A program made the translations under genes and the position numbers. The notes under the pieces are model-generated. The model was not told the origin of the DNA, ran no database searches, and saw nothing but the letters and a program-made list of their open reading frames with translations. A DNA stretch of 32,711 nucleotides from Elusimicrobiota bacterium. GTDB lineage: Bacteria; Elusimicrobiota; Elusimicrobia; UBA1565; UBA9628. Positions 1 to 7,591 of this stretch are shown here, in pieces. The DNA is taken from NCBI GenBank assembly GCA_026388095.1, contig JAPLKL010000012.1:1-32711 (forward strand). The letters run 5' to 3'. Numbering within the stretch: position 1 is the stretch's first letter; each line of letters begins with the position of its first letter.

Positions 1-411
1 GCGGCGGTGCCGACGACGAAGGTCTCCTTATCGAGCGGCGGGACGAACGCGGACAACTCCGGCGCGGGCCAGGGGGGCTTGTTCTACATGGCCACCTCCA
101 GCATCGTAGCCACCTCGCCCCTGACCGGCGTGCTCAAGGGCAACGGCAACGGCGCGCCCTCTGCCTTGACCGGCACGCCGAATTACCTTGCCTATTGGTC
201 GGATAACTACACCGTCGCGCCGACGCCGACGACGAAGGTCTCTTTATCGAACGGCGGGACGAACGCGGACAACTCCGGCGCGGGCCAGGGGGGCTTGTTC
301 TACATGGCCGCCTCCAGCATCGTAGCCACCTCGGCCCTGACCGGCGTGCTCAAGGGCAACGGCGCCGGCGCGCCCTCTGCCTTGACCGGCACGGCGAATT
401 ACCTCGCCTAG
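1..411 (+). CDS. Tail-fibre-like repeat protein, 5' part (partial, ends at in-frame TAG)
   Basis: The reading frame is open from the first base of the window, so the true start lies upstream. The product is a low-complexity Gly/Ser/Thr/Ala-rich protein built from a 72-residue repeat. Each unit carries motifs such as VSLSSGGTNADNSGAG, GGLFYMA, SSIVATS, LTGVLKGNG, GAPSALTGT and NYLAYWSD. Repeats of this style are typical of phage-tail-fibre-like and fibrous surface proteins. The frame stops at TAG 409-411, but the same frame resumes directly with the same repeat pattern through 894, so this is most likely the front part of one interrupted protein. The stop sits at the first codon of a 39-base duplicated segment. 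Its exact function is unknown; a surface-exposed fibre is inferred. Confidence 0.6.
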   Translation, partial: AAVPTTKVSLSSGGTNADNSGAGQGGLFYMATSSIVATSPLTGVLKGNGNGAPSALTGTPNYLAYWSDNYTVAPTPTTKVSLSNGGTNADNSGAGQGGLFYMAASSIVATSALTGVLKGNGAGAPSALTGTANYLA

Positions 412-636
412 CCCTCTGCCATGACCGGCACGGCGAACCAGATCGCCTATTGGTCGGATGCCAACACCCTCGCGTCGACACCGTACGTCTCCTTATCGAG
501 CGGTGGGATGAACGCGACCAACGCCGGCGCGGCCCCGGGGGCCTTGTTCTACATGGCCGGCTCCAGCATCGTAGCCACCTCGGCCCTGACCGGCGTGCTC
601 AAGGGCAACGGCGCCGGCGCGCCGGCAGGCGGCGCC
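22..636 (+). repeat. Tandem 216-bp (72-codon) coding repeats
   Basis: The GTCTC(C/T)TTATCGA block recurs at 22, 238 and 487. The first spacing is exactly 216 bases. The second is 249 because of a 39-base extra segment and a 6-base deletion. The first two units are nearly identical over long stretches, for instance the GGCGGGACGAACGCGGAC blocks. The third is more diverged. Confidence 0.85.
370..447 (+). repeat. 39-bp tandem duplication that introduces the TAG
   Basis: Bases 370-408 and 409-447 are two 13-codon copies of a segment encoding xPSA(L/M)TGTANxxA. They differ at only a few codons. The first codon is GCG in copy one and TAG in copy two, so the stop lies exactly at the duplication joint. 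Confidence 0.75.
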
Positions 637-894
637 TTCGTGTCCGATCTCCAGGAGACCGTATCCTACAAGCAGTACGATCAGACGAACGTGCCGATCA
701 CAGGCGTTCGCATCTCAGGCACGTCCCTGAGACTCATCTCGTACTCTCTGAGCTACCTAAAGGCCACCCTAGTCCCGGGCACCCCCACGGGACAGATGTA
801 CTTCTGCAACAGCTGCGTCCCGGTGAAGATCGCCGTCTCGACCGGCACGGCCGCCGGTGATGTCGCCGACGTGCGCGGCGGGCAGTTACAGTGA
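421..894 (+). CDS. Tail-fibre-like repeat protein, 3' part (same frame after TAG)
   Basis: This frame continues the preceding repeat protein after the TAG at 409. The ATG at 421 has no visible Shine-Dalgarno sequence, so independent translation is doubtful. The product begins with one more repeat unit (NQIAYWSDAN, VSLSSGG, LFYMAGSSIVATS, LTGVLKGNGAGAP). It then changes to a non-repetitive C-terminal part of about 95 residues containing TPTGQMYFCNSC and VKIAVSTGTAAGDVADV, which resembles the C-terminal end seen on fibre-like proteins with a Cys-x-x-Cys motif. It may be the tail of a pseudogene, a read-through product or a re-initiated fragment. The secreted FlgD-Ig protein follows 43 bases later. 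Confidence 0.5.
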   Translation: MTGTANQIAYWSDANTLASTPYVSLSSGGMNATNAGAAPGALFYMAGSSIVATSALTGVLKGNGAGAPAGGAFVSDLQETVSYKQYDQTNVPITGVRISGTSLRLISYSLSYLKATLVPGTPTGQMYFCNSCVPVKIAVSTGTAAGDVADVRGGQLQ

Positions 895-937
895 TTATGA
901 ATGGTGATGCCATGAAGCCCTTGGCGGAGGCCAGGCC

Positions 938-1507
938 ATGAGACAGGCGCTCTTGCTCGCAGCGTTCCTCGCCGTTGCCGCGGCCGCGGCGCGCCCGGCC
1001 TGGGGCCAGGCCACCTGCACGCAGGGCCTGCCCGCCGCCTCCGGCCTCTGCATGGCCGAGTCCGCGATCAGCTCCGGCGGGGGCCGCATGTGGGGCTCCG
1101 ACGTCAGCAGCTCCACCACCGCAGGCATACATCTCACCTACTTGATGGGCAAATTCATCACGCCCATGAGCGGCGGCAACCTCAAGATCTGGCCCGGAGT
1201 CCTGGCCGCGGTGACGCTGGCGAAATCCGACACGAGCGCCTCGCACCCCTTCCCCACGCCCTTCATCCCCTCCCAGGGCCACACCCAGATCGTGTTCTCG
1301 TCCTTGCCCCCCGAGGTCATAATCACGATCTACACGCTCTCCGGGCACCTGGTCAAGACCCTCAACAAGTCGGACAACTCCGACCGGATCGCCTGGGCGC
1401 CGGTGGCCAACGAGCAAGGCTCCCCCGTCGCCAGCGGCGTCTATTTCTACATCGTCAAACAGCCCGGGGTCGGCCAGAAGAAAGGCAAGCTCATGATCAT
1501 CAAGTAG
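938..1507 (+). CDS. Secreted protein with FlgD-Ig / T9SS-type C-terminal sorting-like domain
   Basis: A protein of 189 residues. It starts with a clear signal peptide (MRQALLLAAFLAVAAAAA, likely cut after AWGQ). A short Cys-containing region of about 50 residues follows. The C-terminal 80 or so residues have the pattern of FlgD-like Ig or T9SS type A sorting domains: PFIPSQGH, VIITIYTLSGHLVKTL, IAWAPVANEQGSPVASGVYFY, ending in GKLMIIK. Such tails direct proteins to the surface or pack as an Ig-like module in several Gram-negative phyla. The start has GGAGG-like purines at 925-930. It follows the fibre-like frame on the same strand and may be co-transcribed with it. Its last 8 bases overlap the convergent gene on the other strand. 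The substrate or partner is unknown. Confidence 0.75.
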   Translation: MRQALLLAAFLAVAAAAARPAWGQATCTQGLPAASGLCMAESAISSGGGRMWGSDVSSSTTAGIHLTYLMGKFITPMSGGNLKIWPGVLAAVTLAKSDTSASHPFPTPFIPSQGHTQIVFSSLPPEVIITIYTLSGHLVKTLNKSDNSDRIAWAPVANEQGSPVASGVYFYIVKQPGVGQKKGKLMIIK

Positions 1508-2462
1508 CGCGCTCACGCAGGCGCCTGTAAGTCAGCCCCAGCAGCCGGTCGCTGCGCGCGCACAGGACGGACTGCCCCAGCCACAGGTTGACCCGCCATT
1601 GCGGGACCATCACCCGGCGCGACGGGTCCAGCGGGTTGGCGCGGCGCAGCAGCGCGACCGTCCCCAGCCCGATCCAGATCGGCCAGATGCAGGCCAGGCG
1701 CAGCCGCCAGAGCCGCGGGGGCAGGCGCAGGACGTAGGTCCAGCCCGCGTCGAGATGGCCCAGCGCCGTGTCCAGCCACCGCCCGTAGAGCTGGCGAACC
1801 TCGCCGAAGCTCGCCGGATCCAGCAACCGCCGCGGCTGCGCCGCCGGCAGGTAGCAGCGGCCGATGCGCAGGTCGCCGGGCAGATCGCGCAGGACGTTGA
1901 CGAGCTGCAGCCCCTTGCCGAAGCGCACCCCCAAGCGGACCATCTCCGCCTGGTCGAGCGCGGCGAAGGCGGGCAGATGCGCCGCGCACATCCTGGTCCA
2001 GAACTCCCCCACGCAGCCCGCCACCAGGTAGGTGTAGCGGTCCAACTCGGCGTCGTCCGACAGGGCCGAGAGCTCCCGCTCGCTTTCTCCCGGGAACCGC
2101 TCCAGATCGAAGATCTGGCCCGCCACGATGGTGTCGAGCAAAGAGCCGATGAGCTCCCGGTCGCCGGGCGCGAGGGCCTCCAGCGCCGCGGCGCAGCCGT
2201 CCAGACTCTCCAGCAGGAGCCGCTCCGCGGGCAAGGCCTGTCCGCTCGCCAGTTCCGAGACCGGACGGAAATCGCCCTGGCGCATGGCGCGCAGCAGCTC
2301 CAGCCGGCGCCGCCTGGGCACGGCCTTGGTGTCGGCCACGGTATCGCTGGCCCGGGCCAGCAGGTAGGCCAGGCTGACCTGCGCGCGCAGTTCCACAGGC
2401 AGGACGCGCAGGGAGAGATAGAAGGAGCGCGAGACGCCGCGCAGCAGCGCGTCGGGGATCAT
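1500..2462 (-). CDS. Squalene/phytoene synthase family protein
   Basis: A 320-residue trans-isoprenyl diphosphate synthase of the head-to-head class. Such enzymes join two prenyl diphosphates (two farnesyl-PP to squalene, or two GGPP to phytoene). The first Asp-rich motif is D40TVAD44. The second is N189VLRDLPGD197. The family-typical GVSRSFYLSLRVLP at the N-terminus and YTYLVAGCVGEFWT at about 143-156 look more squalene- than phytoene-synthase-like. The ATG at 2462 was chosen because it overlaps the upstream gene's TGA as ATGA and starts right at the conserved domain; a longer frame to 2528 adds only basic filler. It is the last gene of the coupled run. No hopanoid or carotenoid partner gene is present in the window, so the product is not settled. 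Confidence 0.88.
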   Translation of the reverse strand: MIPDALLRGVSRSFYLSLRVLPVELRAQVSLAYLLARASDTVADTKAVPRRRRLELLRAMRQGDFRPVSELASGQALPAERLLLESLDGCAAALEALAPGDRELIGSLLDTIVAGQIFDLERFPGESERELSALSDDAELDRYTYLVAGCVGEFWTRMCAAHLPAFAALDQAEMVRLGVRFGKGLQLVNVLRDLPGDLRIGRCYLPAAQPRRLLDPASFGEVRQLYGRWLDTALGHLDAGWTYVLRLPPRLWRLRLACIWPIWIGLGTVALLRRANPLDPSRRVMVPQWRVNLWLGQSVLCARSDRLLGLTYRRLRERAT

Positions 2463-3193
2463 CTCCGGGGAGCCGGCTTCTTTCCGGACGAAGCGGCCTT
2501 CTCGCCGGCGACACCGGTCACGGACCACGAGAAATTCACGAAGCCCAAGTCCTCGCCGCCGAAAGCGGCGTGGCGGACCCCACCGGCGTTGGGAGCGCGC
2601 GGCCCGGGGCCCGGGTTGATGGCCGTCAGCGCGATCTCCGCGCTGCCCGGCATCTGCTCGTTGAAATCAACTCCCTGGGAACGCAGGGTGAATGTGTCCT
2701 CCTTCTCGTCCGCGGGGGACCAAGCCCCCCCCACCACGCGAACCGCGGAGATCTCGACCTTCTCCAGGTAGCCTTCCTGGATGAAGAACCGCGCCTCCAG
2801 ATGCATCCTCCGGGGGCGCAGGGCGGCGGGGTAGACGCACACCACCAGCCAGAGGTCCTCGCCCGCCGGGTAGACGCGCGCCGCCGCCTTCACCGCCGAT
2901 GAGCGGCCCCGGTACCGGCCGCCGACCTTGCGCACATTGGCCTCGAAGGAGCTGCGGCCCCCCGCGGCCGGCCGCAGACGCACCGAGACCGGCTCCCAAT
3001 CCGCGGCCTCCCTATGCACGACGACACGGCTCCTGGGGACGACCGGCTCCTCCGGGGCCGCAGGGGGGCTGACCACAACCGGTGTGGAGGCCGCCACCGC
3101 GGCCGTGGACGACGCGACCGTCGCTGTGGAAGCCTCTTGTCCCAGAGCCGGACCGCACAGGGCCGCGGCGAGCAACAGGCCTGCCGTCGTCAA
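2459..3193 (-). CDS. Secreted protein of unknown function
   Basis: About 244 residues. The proposed start is TTG at 3193, which overlaps the valS TGA (TTGA) with AGGA about 8 bases upstream. It gives a signal peptide (MTTAGLLLAAALCGPALG). An Ala/Thr/Val/Pro-rich linker follows, then a folded region of about 170 residues containing RSSFEANVRKVGGRYRG, GEDLWLVVCVYP, LEARFFIQEGYLEKVEIS and a Lys/Arg-rich end. No family was recognised. The ORF stays open far upstream inside valS, but that part is a shadow of valS. Its stop overlaps the start of the squalene-synthase-like gene by ATGA, so the two are likely translated together. Confidence 0.7.
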   Translation of the reverse strand: MTTAGLLLAAALCGPALGQEASTATVASSTAAVAASTPVVVSPPAAPEEPVVPRSRVVVHREAADWEPVSVRLRPAAGGRSSFEANVRKVGGRYRGRSSAVKAAARVYPAGEDLWLVVCVYPAALRPRRMHLEARFFIQEGYLEKVEISAVRVVGGAWSPADEKEDTFTLRSQGVDFNEQMPGSAEIALTAINPGPGPRAPNAGGVRHAAFGGEDLGFVNFSWSVTGVAGEKAASSGKKPAPRR

Positions 3194-5883
3194 GAGAGCA
3201 TCCTGAGAGTCTCTCCCAGAAGATCCAGCCGGGAGCGGGCCGCGTCGTACTGCCGGCGCGCCAGCTCCACCTCGGCCTGCGGGGCGCGAGCCAGGAAATC
3301 CTTGTTCTCCATCTTGGCCGCGAGCTTGGCCAGATCCGCCTCCGTCTTCGCGATCTCCCGGCGCAACCGCCCGCATTCCTGGGCCAAGTCGATGATCCCC
3401 TCCAGCGGGACGTAGAAGCTCATGCCCGCGGCGACGGCCGTGGCGCTGTGCGCGGGCCGAGCGCCCTCCCGGGAATGCCGGATGTCGCGCAGATGCGCCA
3501 AGGCCGTGAGATAGGCGGCCCGCTTGGCGAGCAGCTCGCGGACATCGGCCGAGCCGCCGGCGCTGACCACGTCGATCTTGAGGCCCGGAGGGACGTTGAG
3601 CTGGGCGCGCAGGGAGCGCAACGCCGCCACCACCTCCATCACGGAGCCCATCTCGCCGCAGGCCTCGGCGTCCGACCAGTCGCCGGGGAGCTCCGGCGCG
3701 CCCGCTTGCACGATGAAAGCCGCCTGGCCCCCGTTGAAGGGCTTGAGCGACTCGTAGAGCTCCTCCGTGATGAAAGGCATGAACGGATGCAGCATGCGCA
3801 AGGTGCCGCTGAGCACCTCCACGAGCACCGTGCGCGCGGCCTCCTGGGCCGGCTGGTCCTGCCCCTGCAGCCGGATCTTGGCCAGCTCCACGTACCAATC
3901 GCAGAACTTGTCCCACAGGAAGCCGTAGAGAGCGTCGGCCGCGGCGGCGGGGTCATAAGCGTCGAGCTTCTGACGCGCCTGGGACAGCGCGGCCTGGTAC
4001 TCGGCGAGGATCCACCGGTCGCAGAGCTCCAGACGCCCGCGGTCCAGGGCCGAGAGGGCATAGGCCTTGGGAGCCGGCAGGTTCATGAGCACGAAACGAG
4101 TGGAGTTCCACAGCTTGTTGGCGAAGTTGCGCGAGCCGGTGATCGAGCTCTCCGCGAAGGGGATGTCCCGGCCCGGATGGGCCTGGATGACCAACGAGAA
4201 GCGGAAGGCGTCGGTCCCGTATTTGTCCATCATGACCAGGGGATCCACCACGTTGCCTAGGGACTTGGACATCTTCTTGCCGTGCTTGTCGCGCACGATG
4301 CCGTGGATGAGGCTCTCCGGGAAGGGCACCTCTCCCGTCAGCGCCAGGCCCATCATCTGCATGCGCGCCACCCACAGGTAGATGATCTCGTAGCCCGTGA
4401 CCAGCAGCGAGGTCGGGTAGAAGAACTTCAGTTCCGGCGTGCGGCCGGGCCAGCGGAACACGGAGAAGGGCCACAGGGCCGAGGAGAACCACGTATCCAG
4501 GACGTCCGGGTCCTGGACGAACTCGGCGCCGCCGCAGACCTGACAGGACTCGGGCGCCTCGGCGCGGAGCACGCCCCGCGCGCCCGCGACCTGGTGGAAG
4601 TCGGTCTTGATGCGCTCGCCGTGGCACTTGACGCAGTACCACACCGGGATGCGGTGGCCCCACCAGATCTGGCGCGAGATGCACCAGTCCTTGAGCTTGG
4701 AGAGCCACTCGCGGTAAGGCTTGGCCCAGGACTCCGGGTAGAGCCGGAACCGGCCCGAATCCAGGGCCACGGCGGCGGGCTTGGCCAGCTCCTCCATGCG
4801 CACGAACCATTGCCAGGAGAGCATGGGCTCGATGGGCTGGTTGCAGCGGTAGCACACCCCCACGCTGTGCGGGTAGTCCGCGACCTTCTCCAATGCCCCG
4901 GCGGCCTTGAGGTCCTCGACCACCTTCTCGCGCGCCGCCTCCCGGGAGAGCCCCGCGTAGGCCGCGCCCGCGGCCGCGGTCATGTGGCCGTCCGGCGAGA
5001 TCACGGCCACCGAGGCCAGCTTGTGCCGCTGGCCGATCTCGAAGTCGTTGGGGTCGTGCGCCGGGGTGACCTTGAGCGCCCCGGTGCCGAACTCGGAGTC
5101 CACGTACTCGTCGCCCACGACCCGGATCTCGCGGCCCGCCAGGGGCAGGCGCAAGGACTTGCCGATCAAGCCCTGATAGCGCGGGTCCTTGGGGTTGACC
5201 GCCACGGCCGTGTCGCCCAGCATGGTCTCCGGCCGGGTGGTGGCCACCACCGTGCCGCGGCCGCCGTCCGCGGCCGGATAATGGATATGCCAGAGATGGC
5301 CCTTGCGCTCCTCGAACTCCACCTCGATGTCGGAAAGCGCCGTGCCGCAGCGCACGCACCAGTTGACCATGCGCTCGCCGCGGTAGACCAAGCCCTTCTC
5401 CCAGAGGACCTTGAAGGCCTCGTGCACGGCGTCGGCCCGGTCCGCGTCCATGGTGAAGGCCTCGCGGCGCCAGTCCAGGGCGCAGCCCAGGCGCTCCAGC
5501 TGGCCCAAAATGGTGTTCTTGCACTGCTTGGTCCAGGCCTGCATCCGGGCCAGGAACTTCTCGCGCCCCAGCATCTGCCGGGTCAGCTTCTCCGCCTTGA
5601 GCTGCTTCTCCATGACGCTCTGCGTCGCGATGCCGCCGTGGTCCGTGCCCGGGATCCAGCACACGGGCCGGCCCAGCAGGCGCTGGTAGCGGGCGAAGAT
5701 GTCCTGCAGCGTGTTGTCCAGGGCGTGGCCGACGTGCAAGGCGCCGGTCACGTTGGGCGGCGGGATGACCATCACAAAAGGCCTCTCCCCTGAGCCGGGC
5801 TCGCAGTGGAAGAGGTCGGCGGCGCGCCAGCTCGCGCTCCACTTGTCCTCCACCGGCCTGGAGGTGTAGACCTTGTCGAGCAT
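3190..5883 (-). CDS. valS: Valyl-tRNA synthetase
   Basis: An 897-residue class I aminoacyl-tRNA synthetase that charges tRNA-Val in the cytoplasm, close to the usual family length. The HIGH signature is present as HVGH at residues 50-53, after PPPNVTGAL. KMSKS lies at 537-541. Between them lies the CP1 editing domain (TTRPETMLGDTAVAVNP, GTGALKVTPAHDPNDFEIG) and the Cys-rich insert (CYRCNQP, CVKCHGE, CQVCGGAEF). The anticodon-binding domain follows, and the C-terminal 70 residues are the charged coiled-coil arm typical of ValRS. The start shares one base with the stop of the response regulator (TGATG). The stop overlaps the next gene. Confidence 0.98.
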   Translation of the reverse strand: MLDKVYTSRPVEDKWSASWRAADLFHCEPGSGERPFVMVIPPPNVTGALHVGHALDNTLQDIFARYQRLLGRPVCWIPGTDHGGIATQSVMEKQLKAEKLTRQMLGREKFLARMQAWTKQCKNTILGQLERLGCALDWRREAFTMDADRADAVHEAFKVLWEKGLVYRGERMVNWCVRCGTALSDIEVEFEERKGHLWHIHYPAADGGRGTVVATTRPETMLGDTAVAVNPKDPRYQGLIGKSLRLPLAGREIRVVGDEYVDSEFGTGALKVTPAHDPNDFEIGQRHKLASVAVISPDGHMTAAAGAAYAGLSREAAREKVVEDLKAAGALEKVADYPHSVGVCYRCNQPIEPMLSWQWFVRMEELAKPAAVALDSGRFRLYPESWAKPYREWLSKLKDWCISRQIWWGHRIPVWYCVKCHGERIKTDFHQVAGARGVLRAEAPESCQVCGGAEFVQDPDVLDTWFSSALWPFSVFRWPGRTPELKFFYPTSLLVTGYEIIYLWVARMQMMGLALTGEVPFPESLIHGIVRDKHGKKMSKSLGNVVDPLVMMDKYGTDAFRFSLVIQAHPGRDIPFAESSITGSRNFANKLWNSTRFVLMNLPAPKAYALSALDRGRLELCDRWILAEYQAALSQARQKLDAYDPAAAADALYGFLWDKFCDWYVELAKIRLQGQDQPAQEAARTVLVEVLSGTLRMLHPFMPFITEELYESLKPFNGGQAAFIVQAGAPELPGDWSDAEACGEMGSVMEVVAALRSLRAQLNVPPGLKIDVVSAGGSADVRELLAKRAAYLTALAHLRDIRHSREGARPAHSATAVAAGMSFYVPLEGIIDLAQECGRLRREIAKTEADLAKLAAKMENKDFLARAPQAEVELARRQYDAARSRLDLLGETLRMLS

Positions 5884-6290
5884 CAGGGCTTCTCCTTCGG
5901 GGGCTGCGGCCCGCCGAGCAAGGCTCGGATCTTGGCGATGAGAGCCTCGCCGTCGATCGGCTTGGTGATGTACTCGAAAGCCCCGGCCGAGATGCCGCTG
6001 ATGACGTCTACGGTCTCGTTGGAGCCGGTGAACATCACGATGGGGATGGCCTGGGTCGCGGGATCGGCCTTGAGCCGGCGGCAGAGGTCGAAGCCGGAGA
6101 CCTCGGGCATGTAGAGGTCGAGGAGGACCAGGTCCGGCTGGCCTTTCTTGATGGCGTCGAAGGCCTGCGCGGAGTCCCCGAGCCCCTCGGCGTCGAACCC
6201 CGCGTGGCCCAGGGCGAGGGTCACGGTCTCGCGCACCATGTCCTCATCGTCGATGATGAGGATCTTTTTCTTCTTCTGTTCCATGGTCAT
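5883..6290 (-). CDS. Single-domain response regulator (CheY-like receiver)
   Basis: 135 residues, essentially only a receiver domain. Acidic pocket residues are D14 and D15 in IIDDED. The phospho-acceptor is D58 in LLDLYMP, the switch Thr is T88 in MFTGS and the conserved Lys is K110 in ITKP. No output domain or DNA-binding domain is present, so it probably acts by protein contact, or as a phospho-relay intermediate. No histidine kinase is in the window. The ATG at 6290 overlaps the phoH TGA (ATGA); a second ATG at 6284 is also possible. A Lys-rich start (EQKKKKILIIDD) precedes the first strand. It is sandwiched between phoH and valS. Confidence 0.92.
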   Translation of the reverse strand: MTMEQKKKKILIIDDEDMVRETVTLALGHAGFDAEGLGDSAQAFDAIKKGQPDLVLLDLYMPEVSGFDLCRRLKADPATQAIPIVMFTGSNETVDVISGISAGAFEYITKPIDGEALIAKIRALLGGPQPPKEKP

Positions 6291-7591
6291 AGCAGGTCCG
6301 AGGCCAAGGCGGCCAGGGGGCTCCTCTCGCTCTTGGTGAAGGTCACGTGCCCGAAGAGCGCCTGCCCCTTGAACCGCTCCACCAGGTAGGTCAGGCCGTT
6401 GGAGGATGCGTCGAGGTAGTAGTTGTCGATCTGATAAGGGTCGCCGGTCAGGATGATCTTGGCGCCCTTGCCCGCGCGGGAGATGATGGTCTTGACCTCG
6501 TGGGGGGTGAGGTTCTGGGCGTCGTCGATGATGATGTAGAGGTTGGGCAGGCTGCGGCCGCGCAGGTAGGTGACGGCCTCGATCTCCACGGTCCCGTCCT
6601 CCAGCAGCATCTGGATGTCCATGTCGGTGGTCTCCAAGGACCCCTTGGGCCGCTCCAGCAGGAAGCTCAGGTTGTCGTAGATGGCCCCCATCCAGTTGGT
6701 GAGCTTCTCCTGCTTGGTCCCGGGCAGGAACCCGATGTCGTGCCCGACCGCGACCACGGGCCGGCCCACCAGGATGCGCCGGTAGTACTTGTCCTCCAGC
6801 GTCTGCTGCAGGCCCGCGGCCAAGGACATCAAGGTCTTGCCCGAGCCCGGGACCCCGACCAAGGTCACCAGCTGGATGTCCTTGTTGAGCAGGAGCTCGA
6901 TGGCGAAGCGCTGCTCGGTGTTGAGGGGCTTGATGCCCCAGGGCGCCGTATCGCCCTTGGCCAGCGGCACCAAGGCCGCGGCCTTCACGTCGAAGCGCGC
7001 CAGGGCGCTCTGGGAGCCGCCTGAGGCGCTCTTCAAGACCGCGAACTCGTTGGGCTTGAACTCCACGCCCGGCAGCACGGCCTTCTTCTCCTTGTAGAAC
7101 CGGTCGATGACCCCGGCGTCCGCGGCCACCTCGCGCCAGCCGGAGTAGAGCACGTCCACGTCCACCTTGGACTTCTCATAGTCCTGCGCCTCCAGGCCCA
7201 GGGCCTCGGCCTTGATGCGCAGGTTGATGTCCTTGGAGATGAAGACCACGTTCTCGCCCTGCTTCCTGAGGTATTGCGCGCAGGACAGGATCTCGTTGTC
7301 CTTGGTGTGCTGGGAGAAGGACCGGGGCAGGCCTTCGGAGACCTGCATCTCGACCTTGAGCTGGCCGCCGTGCTCGAGCGGGACCCAGTCGGAGAGCTTG
7401 CCTTTCTTGCGCAGCTCGTCGAGCTGGCGCGCGACCAGCCGCGCCGACCGGCCGCGCTCGTCGTTGTTGCGCTTGAAGGTATCGAGCTCCTCGATGACGG
7501 GCAGGGGGATGACCACGCGCGCGCCCTGGAAAGCGAACATGGCCAGGGGGTCATGGAGGATGACGTTGGTGTCGAGCACGAAGGTTTTCAT
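6287..7591 (-). CDS. PIN-domain / PhoH-family ATPase (YlaK-type)
   Basis: A 434-residue two-domain protein. Residues 1-150 form a PIN-type RNase domain starting FVLDTNVILHDP, with acidic residues in VIEELDTFKRNN and a later KDINLRIKAEALGL. The C-terminal part is the PhoH ATPase, with a Walker A GVPGSGKT at 246-253, a Walker B-like LYIIIDDAQN and the family's GRPVVAVGHDIGFLPGT and ILTGDPYQIDN motifs. PIN-PhoH proteins are linked to RNA unwinding and cleavage and to stress. It sits between hemW and the response regulator, overlapping each by ATGA. The target RNA is unknown. Confidence 0.95.
   Translation of the reverse strand: MKTFVLDTNVILHDPLAMFAFQGARVVIPLPVIEELDTFKRNNDERGRSARLVARQLDELRKKGKLSDWVPLEHGGQLKVEMQVSEGLPRSFSQHTKDNEILSCAQYLRKQGENVVFISKDINLRIKAEALGLEAQDYEKSKVDVDVLYSGWREVAADAGVIDRFYKEKKAVLPGVEFKPNEFAVLKSASGGSQSALARFDVKAAALVPLAKGDTAPWGIKPLNTEQRFAIELLLNKDIQLVTLVGVPGSGKTLMSLAAGLQQTLEDKYYRRILVGRPVVAVGHDIGFLPGTKQEKLTNWMGAIYDNLSFLLERPKGSLETTDMDIQMLLEDGTVEIEAVTYLRGRSLPNLYIIIDDAQNLTPHEVKTIISRAGKGAKIILTGDPYQIDNYYLDASSNGLTYLVERFKGQALFGHVTFTKSERSPLAALASDLL

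Noticed and set aside
1-894. Prophage region
   Set aside because: Only fibre-like repeats are present; no capsid, terminase, portal, integrase or lysis genes were seen nearby.
3193-3916. N-terminal extension of the secreted unknown gene (485-residue frame)
   Set aside because: This portion is an out-of-frame shadow of the 3' end of valS; a TTG start at the valS stop gives a signal peptide.
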